Source: Planctomycetia bacterium
GTDB lineage: Bacteria; Planctomycetota; Phycisphaerae; Phycisphaerales; SM1A02
Assembly: GCA_005799495.1 (NCBI GenBank)
Contig: SYGP01000010.1
Location: 1 to 64,000, forward strand
DNA: 64,000 nt
Reading direction: 5' to 3'
Below, piece by piece: positions 23,845-31,476 of this stretch (position 1 is the stretch's first letter; each line of letters begins with the position of its first letter). Below the pieces are notes generated by a model that made no database searches, was not told where the DNA came from, and saw nothing but the letters and a program-made list of their open reading frames with translations. A program made the translations under genes and the position numbers.

Positions 23845-25246
23845 TTCGCGCCGATGCTCGGAAGAGCCACGAGCGCGACGCCCAGTCCGAGAGATGCGCT
23901 TCCTGCGACCGTTGCAGGTCGTCATTGAACATCGCTTCCATAGTGGGCACGAGTTCGCCTCCATGAACGAGCGCCGTGATTTCGAAGTTGATTCGGAAGG
24001 ATCGATTGTCGAAGTTTGCCGTGCCCACACCGACGATGTCGTCACTGAGAAAGACTTTGTGGTGGAGGAACGCGGGCTGGTAGCGGTAGAGGCGGATGCC
24101 AGCGCCCAAGACTTCTTCGTAGTACGAATGGGTGGAACGCTGAACGAGTGCATCACGGCAATCGTCCGGGATGAGGATTCGAACATCGACCCCGCGCAGT
24201 CTGGCGAGTTGCAGGCTCGTCACAATCGCTTCGTCGGGGACGAAGTAGGGAGTCGCGATCCAGAATCTCCGCCGCGCGTGGTGGATCGCCTGATGGAACA
24301 TGAGGGCGCATGTCTCGAGTTCGTCGGCTGGTCCTGTGGGCACAAGCAGCACCCTTTCGTCTCCACGTTCGCTTGCGTCCCAAGAGAGCGTCGGGATGTG
24401 ACCTGCAGCCCAGTTCCAGTCCTCACAGAAGGCCAGTTGCGCCGCAAGCGCAGCGGGACCTTCGATCTGGACATGCGTATCACGCCACTGACCAAAGGTG
24501 GGATCGGCACCGATATGTTCGCTGCCGATGTTCGTTCCTCCCACGAGTGCCGTGTGTCCATCCACGACGATGACCTTCCGATGATTGCGAAAGTTGAGAT
24601 GGAACGGGTTGAGGATGCGCCGGGGTGAAAAGCGTGCGCACTGCACGCCGCCACGCTCGAGGTCAGCGATGTACGCACGTGCCAGTGTGAGCGACCCGAC
24701 ATCGTCGACAAGGAACAGCACTTGAACGCCCCGCGCCGCCGCGTTGAGCATCGCGGATTGCAATCGCTGGCCGACGGCATCGTTTCGCACAATGTAGAAC
24801 TGCACGCACGCCTGGCGTGTGGCTGAGGCGAGCGCAGTCTCGAGCGCGTCATAGGTGGCGTGGGCGTCCACGAGCAGCGTGGTGCGATTGCCGCTGGTCC
24901 ATGCCGTTGTCGTCAGCCGATCCGCGACAATCTGCATGGCCCCCTTGTGCTCGCGTTCCACGAGTGGCATGTCGATGCGCCATGGGCGCATGGCATCGTT
25001 CACGCGCTGCGCGAGTTGGTCGAGCCCGATCTGTCCCCGTCGGCGTGCACGTATGTAGCCATCCAGTCTGCGGGCGCCGAGCAGCAAGTACAGCGGAATG
25101 GCGATGGGGGGGGCGAAGATGAGCGCCAGCGCCCACGCAAATGCCCCTTGGGGAGTGCGCCCCCGCCCGATCGCGTCCACCGCCAACCCGATGCCAACCC
25201 CCTCGACGACGATCACGATGGCAGCGATGATCAGCAGAAGTTCCAT
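23816..25246 (-). CDS. cls: Cardiolipin synthase (phospholipase D family)
   Basis: 476 residues. Two N-terminal transmembrane helices (about 3-25 and 38-57) precede two PLD domains. The first active-site motif is H-R-K-V-I-V-V-D near 220 with G-G-T-N-I-G following; the second is H-H-K-V-F-L-S-D near 395 with G-T-A-N-F-D-N-R-S. This is the standard ClsA layout, joining two phosphatidylglycerols to give cardiolipin and glycerol at the inner membrane. The start at 25246 begins the first helix. TAGCCT (25271-25266) lies 19 bases upstream and shares its TA with the -10 of the divergent MFS gene. Confidence 0.9.
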   Translation of the reverse strand: MELLLIIAAIVIVVEGVGIGLAVDAIGRGRTPQGAFAWALALIFAPPIAIPLYLLLGARRLDGYIRARRRGQIGLDQLAQRVNDAMRPWRIDMPLVEREHKGAMQIVADRLTTTAWTSGNRTTLLVDAHATYDALETALASATRQACVQFYIVRNDAVGQRLQSAMLNAAARGVQVLFLVDDVGSLTLARAYIADLERGGVQCARFSPRRILNPFHLNFRNHRKVIVVDGHTALVGGTNIGSEHIGADPTFGQWRDTHVQIEGPAALAAQLAFCEDWNWAAGHIPTLSWDASERGDERVLLVPTGPADELETCALMFHQAIHHARRRFWIATPYFVPDEAIVTSLQLARLRGVDVRILIPDDCRDALVQRSTHSYYEEVLGAGIRLYRYQPAFLHHKVFLSDDIVGVGTANFDNRSFRINFEITALVHGGELVPTMEAMFNDDLQRSQEAHLSDWASRSWLFRASARISRLMSPVQ

Positions 25247-25265
25247 GTCGTCTTTCGCGCGGAAG

Positions 25266-25275
25266 AGGCTACCTT
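25266..25275. promoter_or_regulatory. Overlapping divergent -10 elements (cls and MFS gene)
   Basis: AGGCTACCTT reads TACCTT on the plus strand (25270-25275), seven bases before the MFS ATG, and TAGCCT on the minus strand (25271-25266) for cls. The two hexamers share the central TA. Confidence 0.45.
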
Positions 25276-25282
25276 TCCCCGC

Positions 25283-26599
25283 ATGTACGCTGCCGAGCGC
25301 GCTGCGCAAACAGTTCGTTCTCCAGCCCTCGCGATCATTGTTGCTGCGCTCGGCTATTTCGTTGACATCTTTGACCTGCTGCTGTTTGCAATCGTTCGTG
25401 TGGACAGTCTGAAGTCACTTGGGGTTCCCCAGGAGCAGTTGAAGCCGGTCGGACTGTGGCTCGACAACTTTCTGCAGGTCACGGGTCTTGTGGTGGGCGG
25501 GATCGCGTGGGGCATTCTCGCGGACCGCAAGGGAAGATTGTCCGTGCTTTTTGGATCGATCCTCACCTATTCGCTCGCCAACATCCTGAATGCGTTCATC
25601 GCGGATGTTCCTGATTCGGGCGGTGGCGCCGTGCTGCACGCACTCGGACTCGGGTCGGCTGTCCATCAGTACGGAGTGCTTCGGTTCGTGGCAGGTTTTG
25701 GATTGGCAGGGGAACTCGGTGCGGGCATTACCCTCGTTGCGGAGCTCGTCACTCCAAACCGGCGTGGCATCGCCACCACGATGATCGCCACCGTCGGCGT
25801 CTTGGGCGCCGTTGCCGCGTTCGGCATCACGCGCCTCGTGGACTGGCGTGTCGCGTATTTGATCGGGGGCTGTATGGGGCTGTTGCTGCTGACGCTCCGC
25901 ATCGGTGTGGTGGAAAGCGGCATGTTTGAAGCGGTGCGGACGAAGCCGAGCGGAGGTCGGGGATCGTTCTGGTTGCTGCTCTATCCGCGGCAGCGCCTGC
26001 AGAGGTACTTGTGCACGATCGTTGCTGCAGTCCCCATCTGGTACTGCATCGGCATTCTCGTGAAGTACTGCGACGCCATTGGCCGCAGCCTTGGCATGCC
26101 CGAGACTGCGCTGCCATCACCTGGCGCAGCGATCATGTGGGCGTACATCGGGCTTGCGATCGGCGACCTGGCAAGTGGACTGCTGAGCCAGATGCTTCGA
26201 TCGCGTCGTGCAGCGCTCTGGGTATTCCACGCGCTCACCGTTGTGGCGGTCGGGCTGTACTTCACCACTGCGGCGAGCAGTCTGGTGGCGTTCTATGCGT
26301 GCTCCTGTGCCCTGGGCTTCGCCGCGGGATATTGGGCGGTATTCGTCACGATGTCCGCCGAACTGTTCGGCACCAACCTGCGCGCGACTGCCGCAACGAG
26401 CGCACCGAACTTCGTGCGCTGGTCCGCTGCGGGCAGTGCACTGCTCTGGACCACGGGCGAACGACTGCTCGGTGGCGGTGCAGCAACACCCTGGCAGTCG
26501 GCTGCGATCGTCGGCGCGTTTCTGATTCCGCTGGCGATGCTTGCGGTGTTCCTCTTGCCGGAAACCTTCGGTCGCGATCTCGACTTTGAAGAGGCGTGA
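25283..26599 (+). CDS. MFS transporter (metabolite:H+ symporter type)
   Basis: 438 residues with 12 predicted helices. The loop between helices 2 and 3 has the MFS motif A-D-R-K-G-R-L near 84. A conserved L-V-A-E-L-V-T-P-N-R-R-G block near 155 and L-F-G-T-N-L-R-A-T-A near 365 match the SHS/metabolite:H+ symporter branch, which carries sugars or organic acids. D-I-F-D-L-L-L near 25 is typical of this branch. The substrate cannot be predicted. The open frame continues far upstream, antisense to cls, but the -10 seven bases before 25283 and the start of the first helix support this ATG. Confidence 0.8.
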   Translation: MYAAERAAQTVRSPALAIIVAALGYFVDIFDLLLFAIVRVDSLKSLGVPQEQLKPVGLWLDNFLQVTGLVVGGIAWGILADRKGRLSVLFGSILTYSLANILNAFIADVPDSGGGAVLHALGLGSAVHQYGVLRFVAGFGLAGELGAGITLVAELVTPNRRGIATTMIATVGVLGAVAAFGITRLVDWRVAYLIGGCMGLLLLTLRIGVVESGMFEAVRTKPSGGRGSFWLLLYPRQRLQRYLCTIVAAVPIWYCIGILVKYCDAIGRSLGMPETALPSPGAAIMWAYIGLAIGDLASGLLSQMLRSRRAALWVFHALTVVAVGLYFTTAASSLVAFYACSCALGFAAGYWAVFVTMSAELFGTNLRATAATSAPNFVRWSAAGSALLWTTGERLLGGGAATPWQSAAIVGAFLIPLAMLAVFLLPETFGRDLDFEEA

Positions 26600-26612
26600 T
26601 GCGCGCATCGCC

Positions 26613-26618
26613 TATGCT
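26613..26618 (+). promoter_or_regulatory. -10 element (TATGCT) six bases before the ATG at 26625
   Basis: TATGCT lies in the 25-base gap after the MFS gene. The unknown gene and fahA may thus have their own leaderless promoter. Confidence 0.45.
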
Positions 26619-26624
26619 GCGCCG

Positions 26625-27557
26625 ATGCAGAGCATCCATGGGTTGATGTCATCGGTCATCGATTACGCGGGGCTTTATCCGCCTGCGCAACTGGAACCGG
26701 CGGTGGTTGTTCGCCATTTCACGGAGGTGATTTCATCGCCGCGCGCGTGGATGCTCGGCCGCCTCGTCTGGCCCGCCGACAAGCTGGACACACTCTCCGA
26801 ACTTGCGCAGGGGAATGCCCCGCGTGTCGAGCCGCCTTCGACGGAAGGTGCGTGGGCGATCACTTGCGTGCTGTCACCCGCGGGAACCCCAGAGTGCTTG
26901 CGCGAACTCGATGCAGTTCATGCGTTCAATGATCGCCAGTCGAGCGAGGGCGAAGCAGCGATGCGCATCGATTCGCTCGAGATGCGAGCGGGCAGCGTGT
27001 CCGCCGTCGAACGGCTGGTCACGGCGCTGCCCGATGATGTCTTCCCATACTTCGAAGTCGCACTCGAGAACGATCCGCGTGGCATGATTGCTGCGCTCGT
27101 CGGGGAGGAAGCTGGCGTGAAGTTCCGCACGGGGGGCACGACGCCGCAGGCGCACCCTGCAGCTGGGGATCTTGCCCGCGGGATGCTTGCGGCTGCTGCA
27201 GCCGGAGTGCCGTTCAAAGCGACGGCAGGTCTGCACCGAGCCCTCTGTCATTTCAACCAGGGTGCTGGAGCCAAGCAGTTTGGATTCCTGAATGTGTTCC
27301 TTGGCGCTGCCATGGCGCAAGCGCGCCGCATCGACATCGACGGACTCGCTGCATTCCTGACGGTCGAATCCATGGACGACATCGAGTTCAGCGAACGAGC
27401 CGTCGCATGGCAGGGCATTCGCGTTTCCCGAGAGGAGATTCTGGATGCGCGGTCACGGCTTGCCCATTCGTTCGGATCATGCTCTTTCGACGAGCCTTGG
27501 GATGATCTTGTGGCCATGGAGTTGGTGCGCGCAGTACCGAGTGGGGGCGCAGCGTGA
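26625..27557 (+). CDS. Conserved protein of unknown function coupled to fahA
   Basis: 310 residues, soluble, no signal peptide. Conserved-looking blocks are V-I-D-Y-A-G-L-Y-P-P near 11, Y-F-E-V-A-L near 143, V-K-F-R-T-G-G near 165, V-P-F-K-A-T-A-G-L-H near 200 and F-G-F-L-N-V-F near 222. The alternation of predicted strands and helices with K-F-R-T-G-G and F-K-A-T-A-G-L-H suggests a TIM-barrel-like enzyme that could use lysines and a histidine. I do not recognise a named family. It overlaps fahA by four bases (GTGA), so a role in the homogentisate pathway is likely. The pathway's maleylacetoacetate isomerase is otherwise missing from the locus. Confidence 0.75.
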   Translation: MQSIHGLMSSVIDYAGLYPPAQLEPAVVVRHFTEVISSPRAWMLGRLVWPADKLDTLSELAQGNAPRVEPPSTEGAWAITCVLSPAGTPECLRELDAVHAFNDRQSSEGEAAMRIDSLEMRAGSVSAVERLVTALPDDVFPYFEVALENDPRGMIAALVGEEAGVKFRTGGTTPQAHPAAGDLARGMLAAAAAGVPFKATAGLHRALCHFNQGAGAKQFGFLNVFLGAAMAQARRIDIDGLAAFLTVESMDDIEFSERAVAWQGIRVSREEILDARSRLAHSFGSCSFDEPWDDLVAMELVRAVPSGGAA

Positions 27558-28849
27558 GTCCATCCATCCGTTCCTCGTGGGTAGAGGGATCTTCAAGCCC
27601 GGGCGGGGACTTTCCTCTGCAGAACCTCCCGCTTGGCGTCGTTGCCGCCGAGGGTCGCGGGCGACGGGTCGGTGTTCGCATCGGCGACTTCGTGGTGGAT
27701 GTTCGCACGCTCGCAGAATGTGGGCTGCTCGAGCGCCTGGAGCGGCGCATCATCGATTCGCTTGCCGGGGAATCACTCGCCCCGTTCATGGCTCTCGGCA
27801 AGAGTGCATGGCGCGCCGCCCGCGCCGAGTTCACGCGGCTTCTCTCCGCCGACTGCGGCGAGCTGCGCGACCATCCCAAGCGCGGCGACATCGTGCTCCC
27901 GGAGTGGGGATTGTCCGTTCAGTTGCCGTGTGAGATCGGTGACTACACAGACTTCTACGCATCGCTCCATCACGCGACCAATGTCGGCAGCATGTTTCGC
28001 CCCAACCAGCCGCTGCTTCCGAATTGGAAGCATCTGCCGATCGGCTATCACGGGCGTTCAAGCTCCATCGTCCCGAGTGGCACCGCGGTGGTTCGCCCCT
28101 GCGGACAGACCGTCGCCAGTGACGATGGTCCGCCATCCTTCGGTCCGACAAAGTTGCTCGACTATGAGGTGGAAGTGGGGGCGCTGATCGGAAGGGGGAA
28201 TGCACTCGGATCACCCATTGCCGTCGCGTCGGCGCTCGACCATGTTTTTGGACTTGTGCTCCTGAACGACTGGAGTGCGCGAGATGTACAGAAGTGGGAG
28301 TACCAGCCTCTCGGACCGTTCCTGGCGAAGAACTTCGCTTCGACGCTTTCGGGCTGGGTGGTGTCTCTCGATGCGCTCGAGCCATTTCGCATTCCGCTTC
28401 CAGCGCGCGCCGACGGCGATCCGCAGCCGCTGCCCTACCTGCGTGGCGAGGGTGATGTCTTGTTCGACATCCAACTCGAACTGCTGGTGGCGAGCGCTGC
28501 GATGCGCGAGAGGAAGATGCCAGCGTGCCGCGTCAGCCTAGGCAACTACCGCGACATGTATTGGTCGGTGGCGCAGATGGTCGCCCATCACACGAGTGGT
28601 GGCTGCAACCTTCGAACGGGCGATCTGCTCGCGAGCGGAACCGTGTCGGGTTCGGATCCACTCTCGCGCGGCTGCTTGCTCGAGCGCACATGGCGGGGGA
28701 CGCAGCCGATCACCCTCTCCGATGGCAGTGAGCGCAAGTTCCTTCAGGATGGCGATGAGGTCATCCTGCGTGCATGGTGCGAACGCCCGGGCGCTGCGCG
28801 CATCGGATTTGGGGAATGCCGCGGCATCGTGCTGCCTGCACGAACGTGA
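27554..28849 (+). CDS. fahA: Fumarylacetoacetase
   Basis: 431 residues, full length for the family. N-terminal SH3-like domain, then the FAH fold. Metal and active-site residues are visible: D-Y-T-D-F-Y near 133 with the catalytic His in L-H-H-A-T-N near 141, D-Y-E-V-E-V-G near 207, and L-L-N-D-W-S-A-R-D near 236 with the lysine in F-L-A-K-N-F near 256. It hydrolyses fumarylacetoacetate to fumarate and acetoacetate, the last step of tyrosine breakdown. The start is the GTG overlapping the upstream stop. Together with hmgA and hpd nearby on the other strand it forms a tyrosine/phenylpyruvate catabolic locus. Confidence 0.95.
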   Translation: MSPSIRSSWVEGSSSPGGDFPLQNLPLGVVAAEGRGRRVGVRIGDFVVDVRTLAECGLLERLERRIIDSLAGESLAPFMALGKSAWRAARAEFTRLLSADCGELRDHPKRGDIVLPEWGLSVQLPCEIGDYTDFYASLHHATNVGSMFRPNQPLLPNWKHLPIGYHGRSSSIVPSGTAVVRPCGQTVASDDGPPSFGPTKLLDYEVEVGALIGRGNALGSPIAVASALDHVFGLVLLNDWSARDVQKWEYQPLGPFLAKNFASTLSGWVVSLDALEPFRIPLPARADGDPQPLPYLRGEGDVLFDIQLELLVASAAMRERKMPACRVSLGNYRDMYWSVAQMVAHHTSGGCNLRTGDLLASGTVSGSDPLSRGCLLERTWRGTQPITLSDGSERKFLQDGDEVILRAWCERPGAARIGFGECRGIVLPART

Positions 28850-28861
28850 TTCCCGCTTGGT

Positions 28862-29446
28862 TCAGCGGGGCGGGGGCACCGTGCGGTTCTGATTCAGATG
28901 GCCGAGCAACCGCTTTCGGTCGATCGGGATCTTCACGCCAGGCTTGATTTTCAACGCATCGTTGGTCCCCGCCGGCGTTTCGATCGCGAACTGAACCCCG
29001 GGCCCGCTGTTGTAGCGCTTCAGCCGCGACTCATAGGTGGCATTCGACTCGCCATCCTGCCGCGGCGCCTCCTTCTTCATGGTGTACACCGACACGACGG
29101 TGCCATCCGACGCGAGATAGGCGATATCGATGTCGACGAAGCAGTCAATCATCCAGAAGAATCGCTCATTGCCGGCGGGAAAGACGAACACCATGCCCGT
29201 GTTCTTTGGAATCTCCGTGCGTTTGGAGAGGCCTTTCGCAATCGACTGTTCGGTCGCCGCAACTTCGAGGTCGAACGACTCGCCGCCGAGCATGATGCGT
29301 TCCACTGGGAGTCCACTTGCCGCCTTGGCTGGAGGTGTCTCGGCAGGTTTCGCTTGGGGGATGGACATGGTGGCTGCCAGTGCAACACAGCCGACGACGG
29401 TGACTTTCGCAGCGATGATGAGCTTGATGATCGTGGCTTTACGCAT
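28862..29446 (-). CDS. DUF192 exported protein
   Basis: 194 residues. An N-terminal hydrophobic helix or signal (I-I-K-L-I-I-A-A-K-V-T-V-V) is followed by a DUF192 domain at about 45-180: L-E-V-A-A-T-E-Q-S-I-A-K-G-L-S near 60, N-T-G-M-V-F-V-F-P near 82, M-I-D-C-F-V-D-I-D-I-A near 98. In most family members this motif reads M-K-N-T-x-I-P-L-D. DUF192 proteins are small exported beta-barrel-like proteins of unknown function. The domain is longer than usual by an insertion near 120-145. It starts 17 bases after hmgA on the same strand and is probably co-transcribed. Confidence 0.8.
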   Translation of the reverse strand: MRKATIIKLIIAAKVTVVGCVALAATMSIPQAKPAETPPAKAASGLPVERIMLGGESFDLEVAATEQSIAKGLSKRTEIPKNTGMVFVFPAGNERFFWMIDCFVDIDIAYLASDGTVVSVYTMKKEAPRQDGESNATYESRLKRYNSGPGVQFAIETPAGTNDALKIKPGVKIPIDRKRLLGHLNQNRTVPPPR

Positions 29447-29463
29447 CCCGACTGTCTCTTGGG

Positions 29464-30696
29464 TCAGTCCCAGGTATTGACCTTCTTGCCGTTGGGCTTC
29501 GCTGCCGCTTCGGTGGCATGCTGCTCCCAACTCATCGGATAGTTGCTGTCGTCCAGTTCAAGTGCGGCCTTCGTCGGGTACAGCGGTCGGAATGTGTCGC
29601 ACATCACAGCCAGCTCGTCCGTGCGTGTCGCGCCAATCGACGCTTCCACGGTTCCAGGATGCGGTCCATGTGGAATGCCCTGTGGGTGAAGCGTCAGCGA
29701 GGATGCCTCGATTCCGCGCCGCGCCTTGTAGTTGCCTTCGACGTAATACAGGACCTCATCGGAGTCGAGGTTGGAATGGTTGTAGGGCACGACAATCGCC
29801 TGCGGGTGGAAGTCAAGCAAACGCGGGCAGAACGAGCAGATGACGAAGTTGTGCCCCTCGAATGTCTGATGGGTGGGCGGTGGCAGGTGATGCTTTCCAA
29901 CAATGGGGCTGAAGTCGTCGATGTTGAAGATGTATGGGTAATAGCAGCCATCCCATCCAACGACATCGAGCGGGTGGTACGAATAGTTGTAGCTGTGCAC
30001 CAAGCCCCGCGACTTGATGCGGACTTCAAAGGAACCGCGCTCGTCATGAGTCAGCGGAAGTTCGGGGATGCGCAAGTCACGCTCGCAGTAGGGCGCATGC
30101 TCGAGGAACTGCGAAGTCTGCTTCGACAGATATCTCGGCGGCGGCAGGATGTGCGATCCGTTGACCGACTCCATCATCAGATACCGCGGATCGGGCGAGC
30201 CGTCACGAACCTTGTCGAACACCATCTGGTAGATGGTGCCCTTCGGTATCACGATGTAATCCTTCGGCTTGAAGTGCAGAGTGCCGAACGCAGTGAAGAC
30301 CGTTCCAGACCCGTGATGGATGAAGATGCACTCGTCGCCCGTTCCGCTCTTGTACCAGTACTCCATCGGCTCAGCGGGAACGCACACGGACATCTCGACA
30401 TCCTCATTGCCGAAGAGCACCACACGCCCCGTCACCGGATCGCCCTTGGGTGGCATCAGTGCGCTGCGGACATGGCGCATTCGCATGACTTCCCGTTCGA
30501 CGTACTCGACCCGCGCCGCGTACACGGGCTTCCATCCGGTGACCTGCGTCGGGGGATGGATGTGATAGATCGTGGAGGTCGGGCCGACGAACCCCTCGGT
30601 TCCGAAGACTTCCTCGCTGTACAACCCGCCATCCGGGCGGCGGAACTGGATGTGACGCTTCGGTGGGAGCTGCCCTAGTCGTGTGTAGAACGCCAT
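29464..30696 (-). CDS. hmgA: Homogentisate 1,2-dioxygenase
   Basis: 410 residues. It opens the ring of homogentisate with O2 to give maleylacetoacetate, using a mononuclear iron. Cupin-fold blocks seen: L-P-P-K-R-H-I-Q-F-R near 10, Y-K-S-G-T-G-D-E-C-I-F near 112, V-I-P-K-G-T-I-Y-Q near 148. The three iron ligands correspond to His in P-Y-N-H-S-N near 328, Glu in D-S-D-E-V-L near 334, and His in G-I-P-H-G-P near 363. It is shorter than the human enzyme (445) but in the range of bacterial homologues. The start is fixed by TACAAT six bases upstream. Confidence 0.93.
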   Translation of the reverse strand: MAFYTRLGQLPPKRHIQFRRPDGGLYSEEVFGTEGFVGPTSTIYHIHPPTQVTGWKPVYAARVEYVEREVMRMRHVRSALMPPKGDPVTGRVVLFGNEDVEMSVCVPAEPMEYWYKSGTGDECIFIHHGSGTVFTAFGTLHFKPKDYIVIPKGTIYQMVFDKVRDGSPDPRYLMMESVNGSHILPPPRYLSKQTSQFLEHAPYCERDLRIPELPLTHDERGSFEVRIKSRGLVHSYNYSYHPLDVVGWDGCYYPYIFNIDDFSPIVGKHHLPPPTHQTFEGHNFVICSFCPRLLDFHPQAIVVPYNHSNLDSDEVLYYVEGNYKARRGIEASSLTLHPQGIPHGPHPGTVEASIGATRTDELAVMCDTFRPLYPTKAALELDDSNYPMSWEQHATEAAAKPNGKKVNTWD

Positions 30697-30702
30697 CGGG
30701 GC

Positions 30703-30708
30703 ATTGTA
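30703..30708 (-). promoter_or_regulatory. -10 element of hmgA (TACAAT), six bases before ATG
   Basis: TACAAT is close to the consensus -10. Six bases separate it from the ATG at 30696, predicting leaderless mRNA. No obvious -35 is seen. Confidence 0.5.
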
Positions 30709-30723
30709 CGAGGCTGGTCCGCG

Positions 30724-30729
30724 TAGGCT
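30724..30729 (+). promoter_or_regulatory. -10 element of the pseudouridine synthase gene (TAGGCT)
   Basis: TAGGCT ends nine bases before the GTG at 30739, in the 42-base gap that also holds the hmgA promoter on the other strand. Confidence 0.35.
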
Positions 30730-30738
30730 CCACACACT

Positions 30739-31476
30739 GTGGATCACTCCACGGAACAATCCTCCGTCAACGACTCGACCACGTGCGACAGTGTGCCGCG
30801 CGTGCTTCAGGAGTGTGAGCAATGGATGGTGCTTCACAAGCCGGCAGGATGGCACAGCGTGACGGTGCGGCGCAGCAGTGGTGGCGAGGTGCTGTCGAGT
30901 TGGCTTGCGGCGCAGCATCCGCCACAGGCGTACCTGCCCGACGCAGGGCTTGTTCAACGCCTCGACCACTGCACGAGTGGCTGCGTGATCGCGGCAAAGA
31001 ACGAGTCGATGCACAGGGTTCTTCGTGACGCGGTCTCGGATCGAGGCGAGCGATCGATTGCGAAGGTCTATCTCGCACTGGTGAAGCGCGGGTTGGAACC
31101 GCAGGGACGATTTGAACTTGTGTTTTCGAGCCGGCACAAGGGATCGGCCAAGGTGACCGTTCGCCGCGATGGTGACGGTGAGCGTGGCGAGTGTCGGTGG
31201 CGAGTGGTTCGGGCGAGCGCGAGCGGCGATACCGATTCCACGCGGACCGCAGCAGCATTCGATCTGATCGAAATTCAACTGCAAGGGCCGGGTCGCCGGC
31301 ACCAGATCCGTGCGGGGATGGCGTTCCTCGGACACCCGCTCGCTGGCGACTCGTTGTACCGAGGAGAATCACTCAGTCCACCGTGGTGCGGCGGCTGTTT
31401 TGCACTCCATGCATGGCGCGTCACGGTCGACGGTGTGCTGGTGGAAAGCCCTCCCCCGGCGTGGGCGAAGGGTTGA
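30739..31476 (+). CDS. RluA-family pseudouridine synthase
   Basis: 245 residues. The catalytic motif is R-L-D-H-C-T-S-G near residue 74 (family H/x-R-L-D-x-x-T-S-G, Asp attacks the uridine). Further blocks are K-P-A-G-W-H-S near 34, K-V-Y-L-A-L-V near 108, and G-R-R-H-Q-I-R-A near 188 with H-P-L-A-G-D-S-L-Y near 200. The family isomerises specific uridines in 23S rRNA or tRNA. There is no S4 domain, so it resembles RluA/TruC rather than RluC/RluD. The start is GTG. The stop TGA abuts the convergent stop of the next gene exactly (TGATCA). Confidence 0.85.
   Translation: MDHSTEQSSVNDSTTCDSVPRVLQECEQWMVLHKPAGWHSVTVRRSSGGEVLSSWLAAQHPPQAYLPDAGLVQRLDHCTSGCVIAAKNESMHRVLRDAVSDRGERSIAKVYLALVKRGLEPQGRFELVFSSRHKGSAKVTVRRDGDGERGECRWRVVRASASGDTDSTRTAAAFDLIEIQLQGPGRRHQIRAGMAFLGHPLAGDSLYRGESLSPPWCGGCFALHAWRVTVDGVLVESPPPAWAKG

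Noticed and set aside
20771-25246. Copper-resistance island around copA
   Set aside because: No CueR/CsoR, CopZ, multicopper oxidase or cus genes; neighbours are a TPR lipoprotein and cardiolipin synthase.
24860-25282. N-terminal extension of the MFS gene
   Set aside because: Antisense to cls and hydrophilic; the first transmembrane helix begins after 25283.
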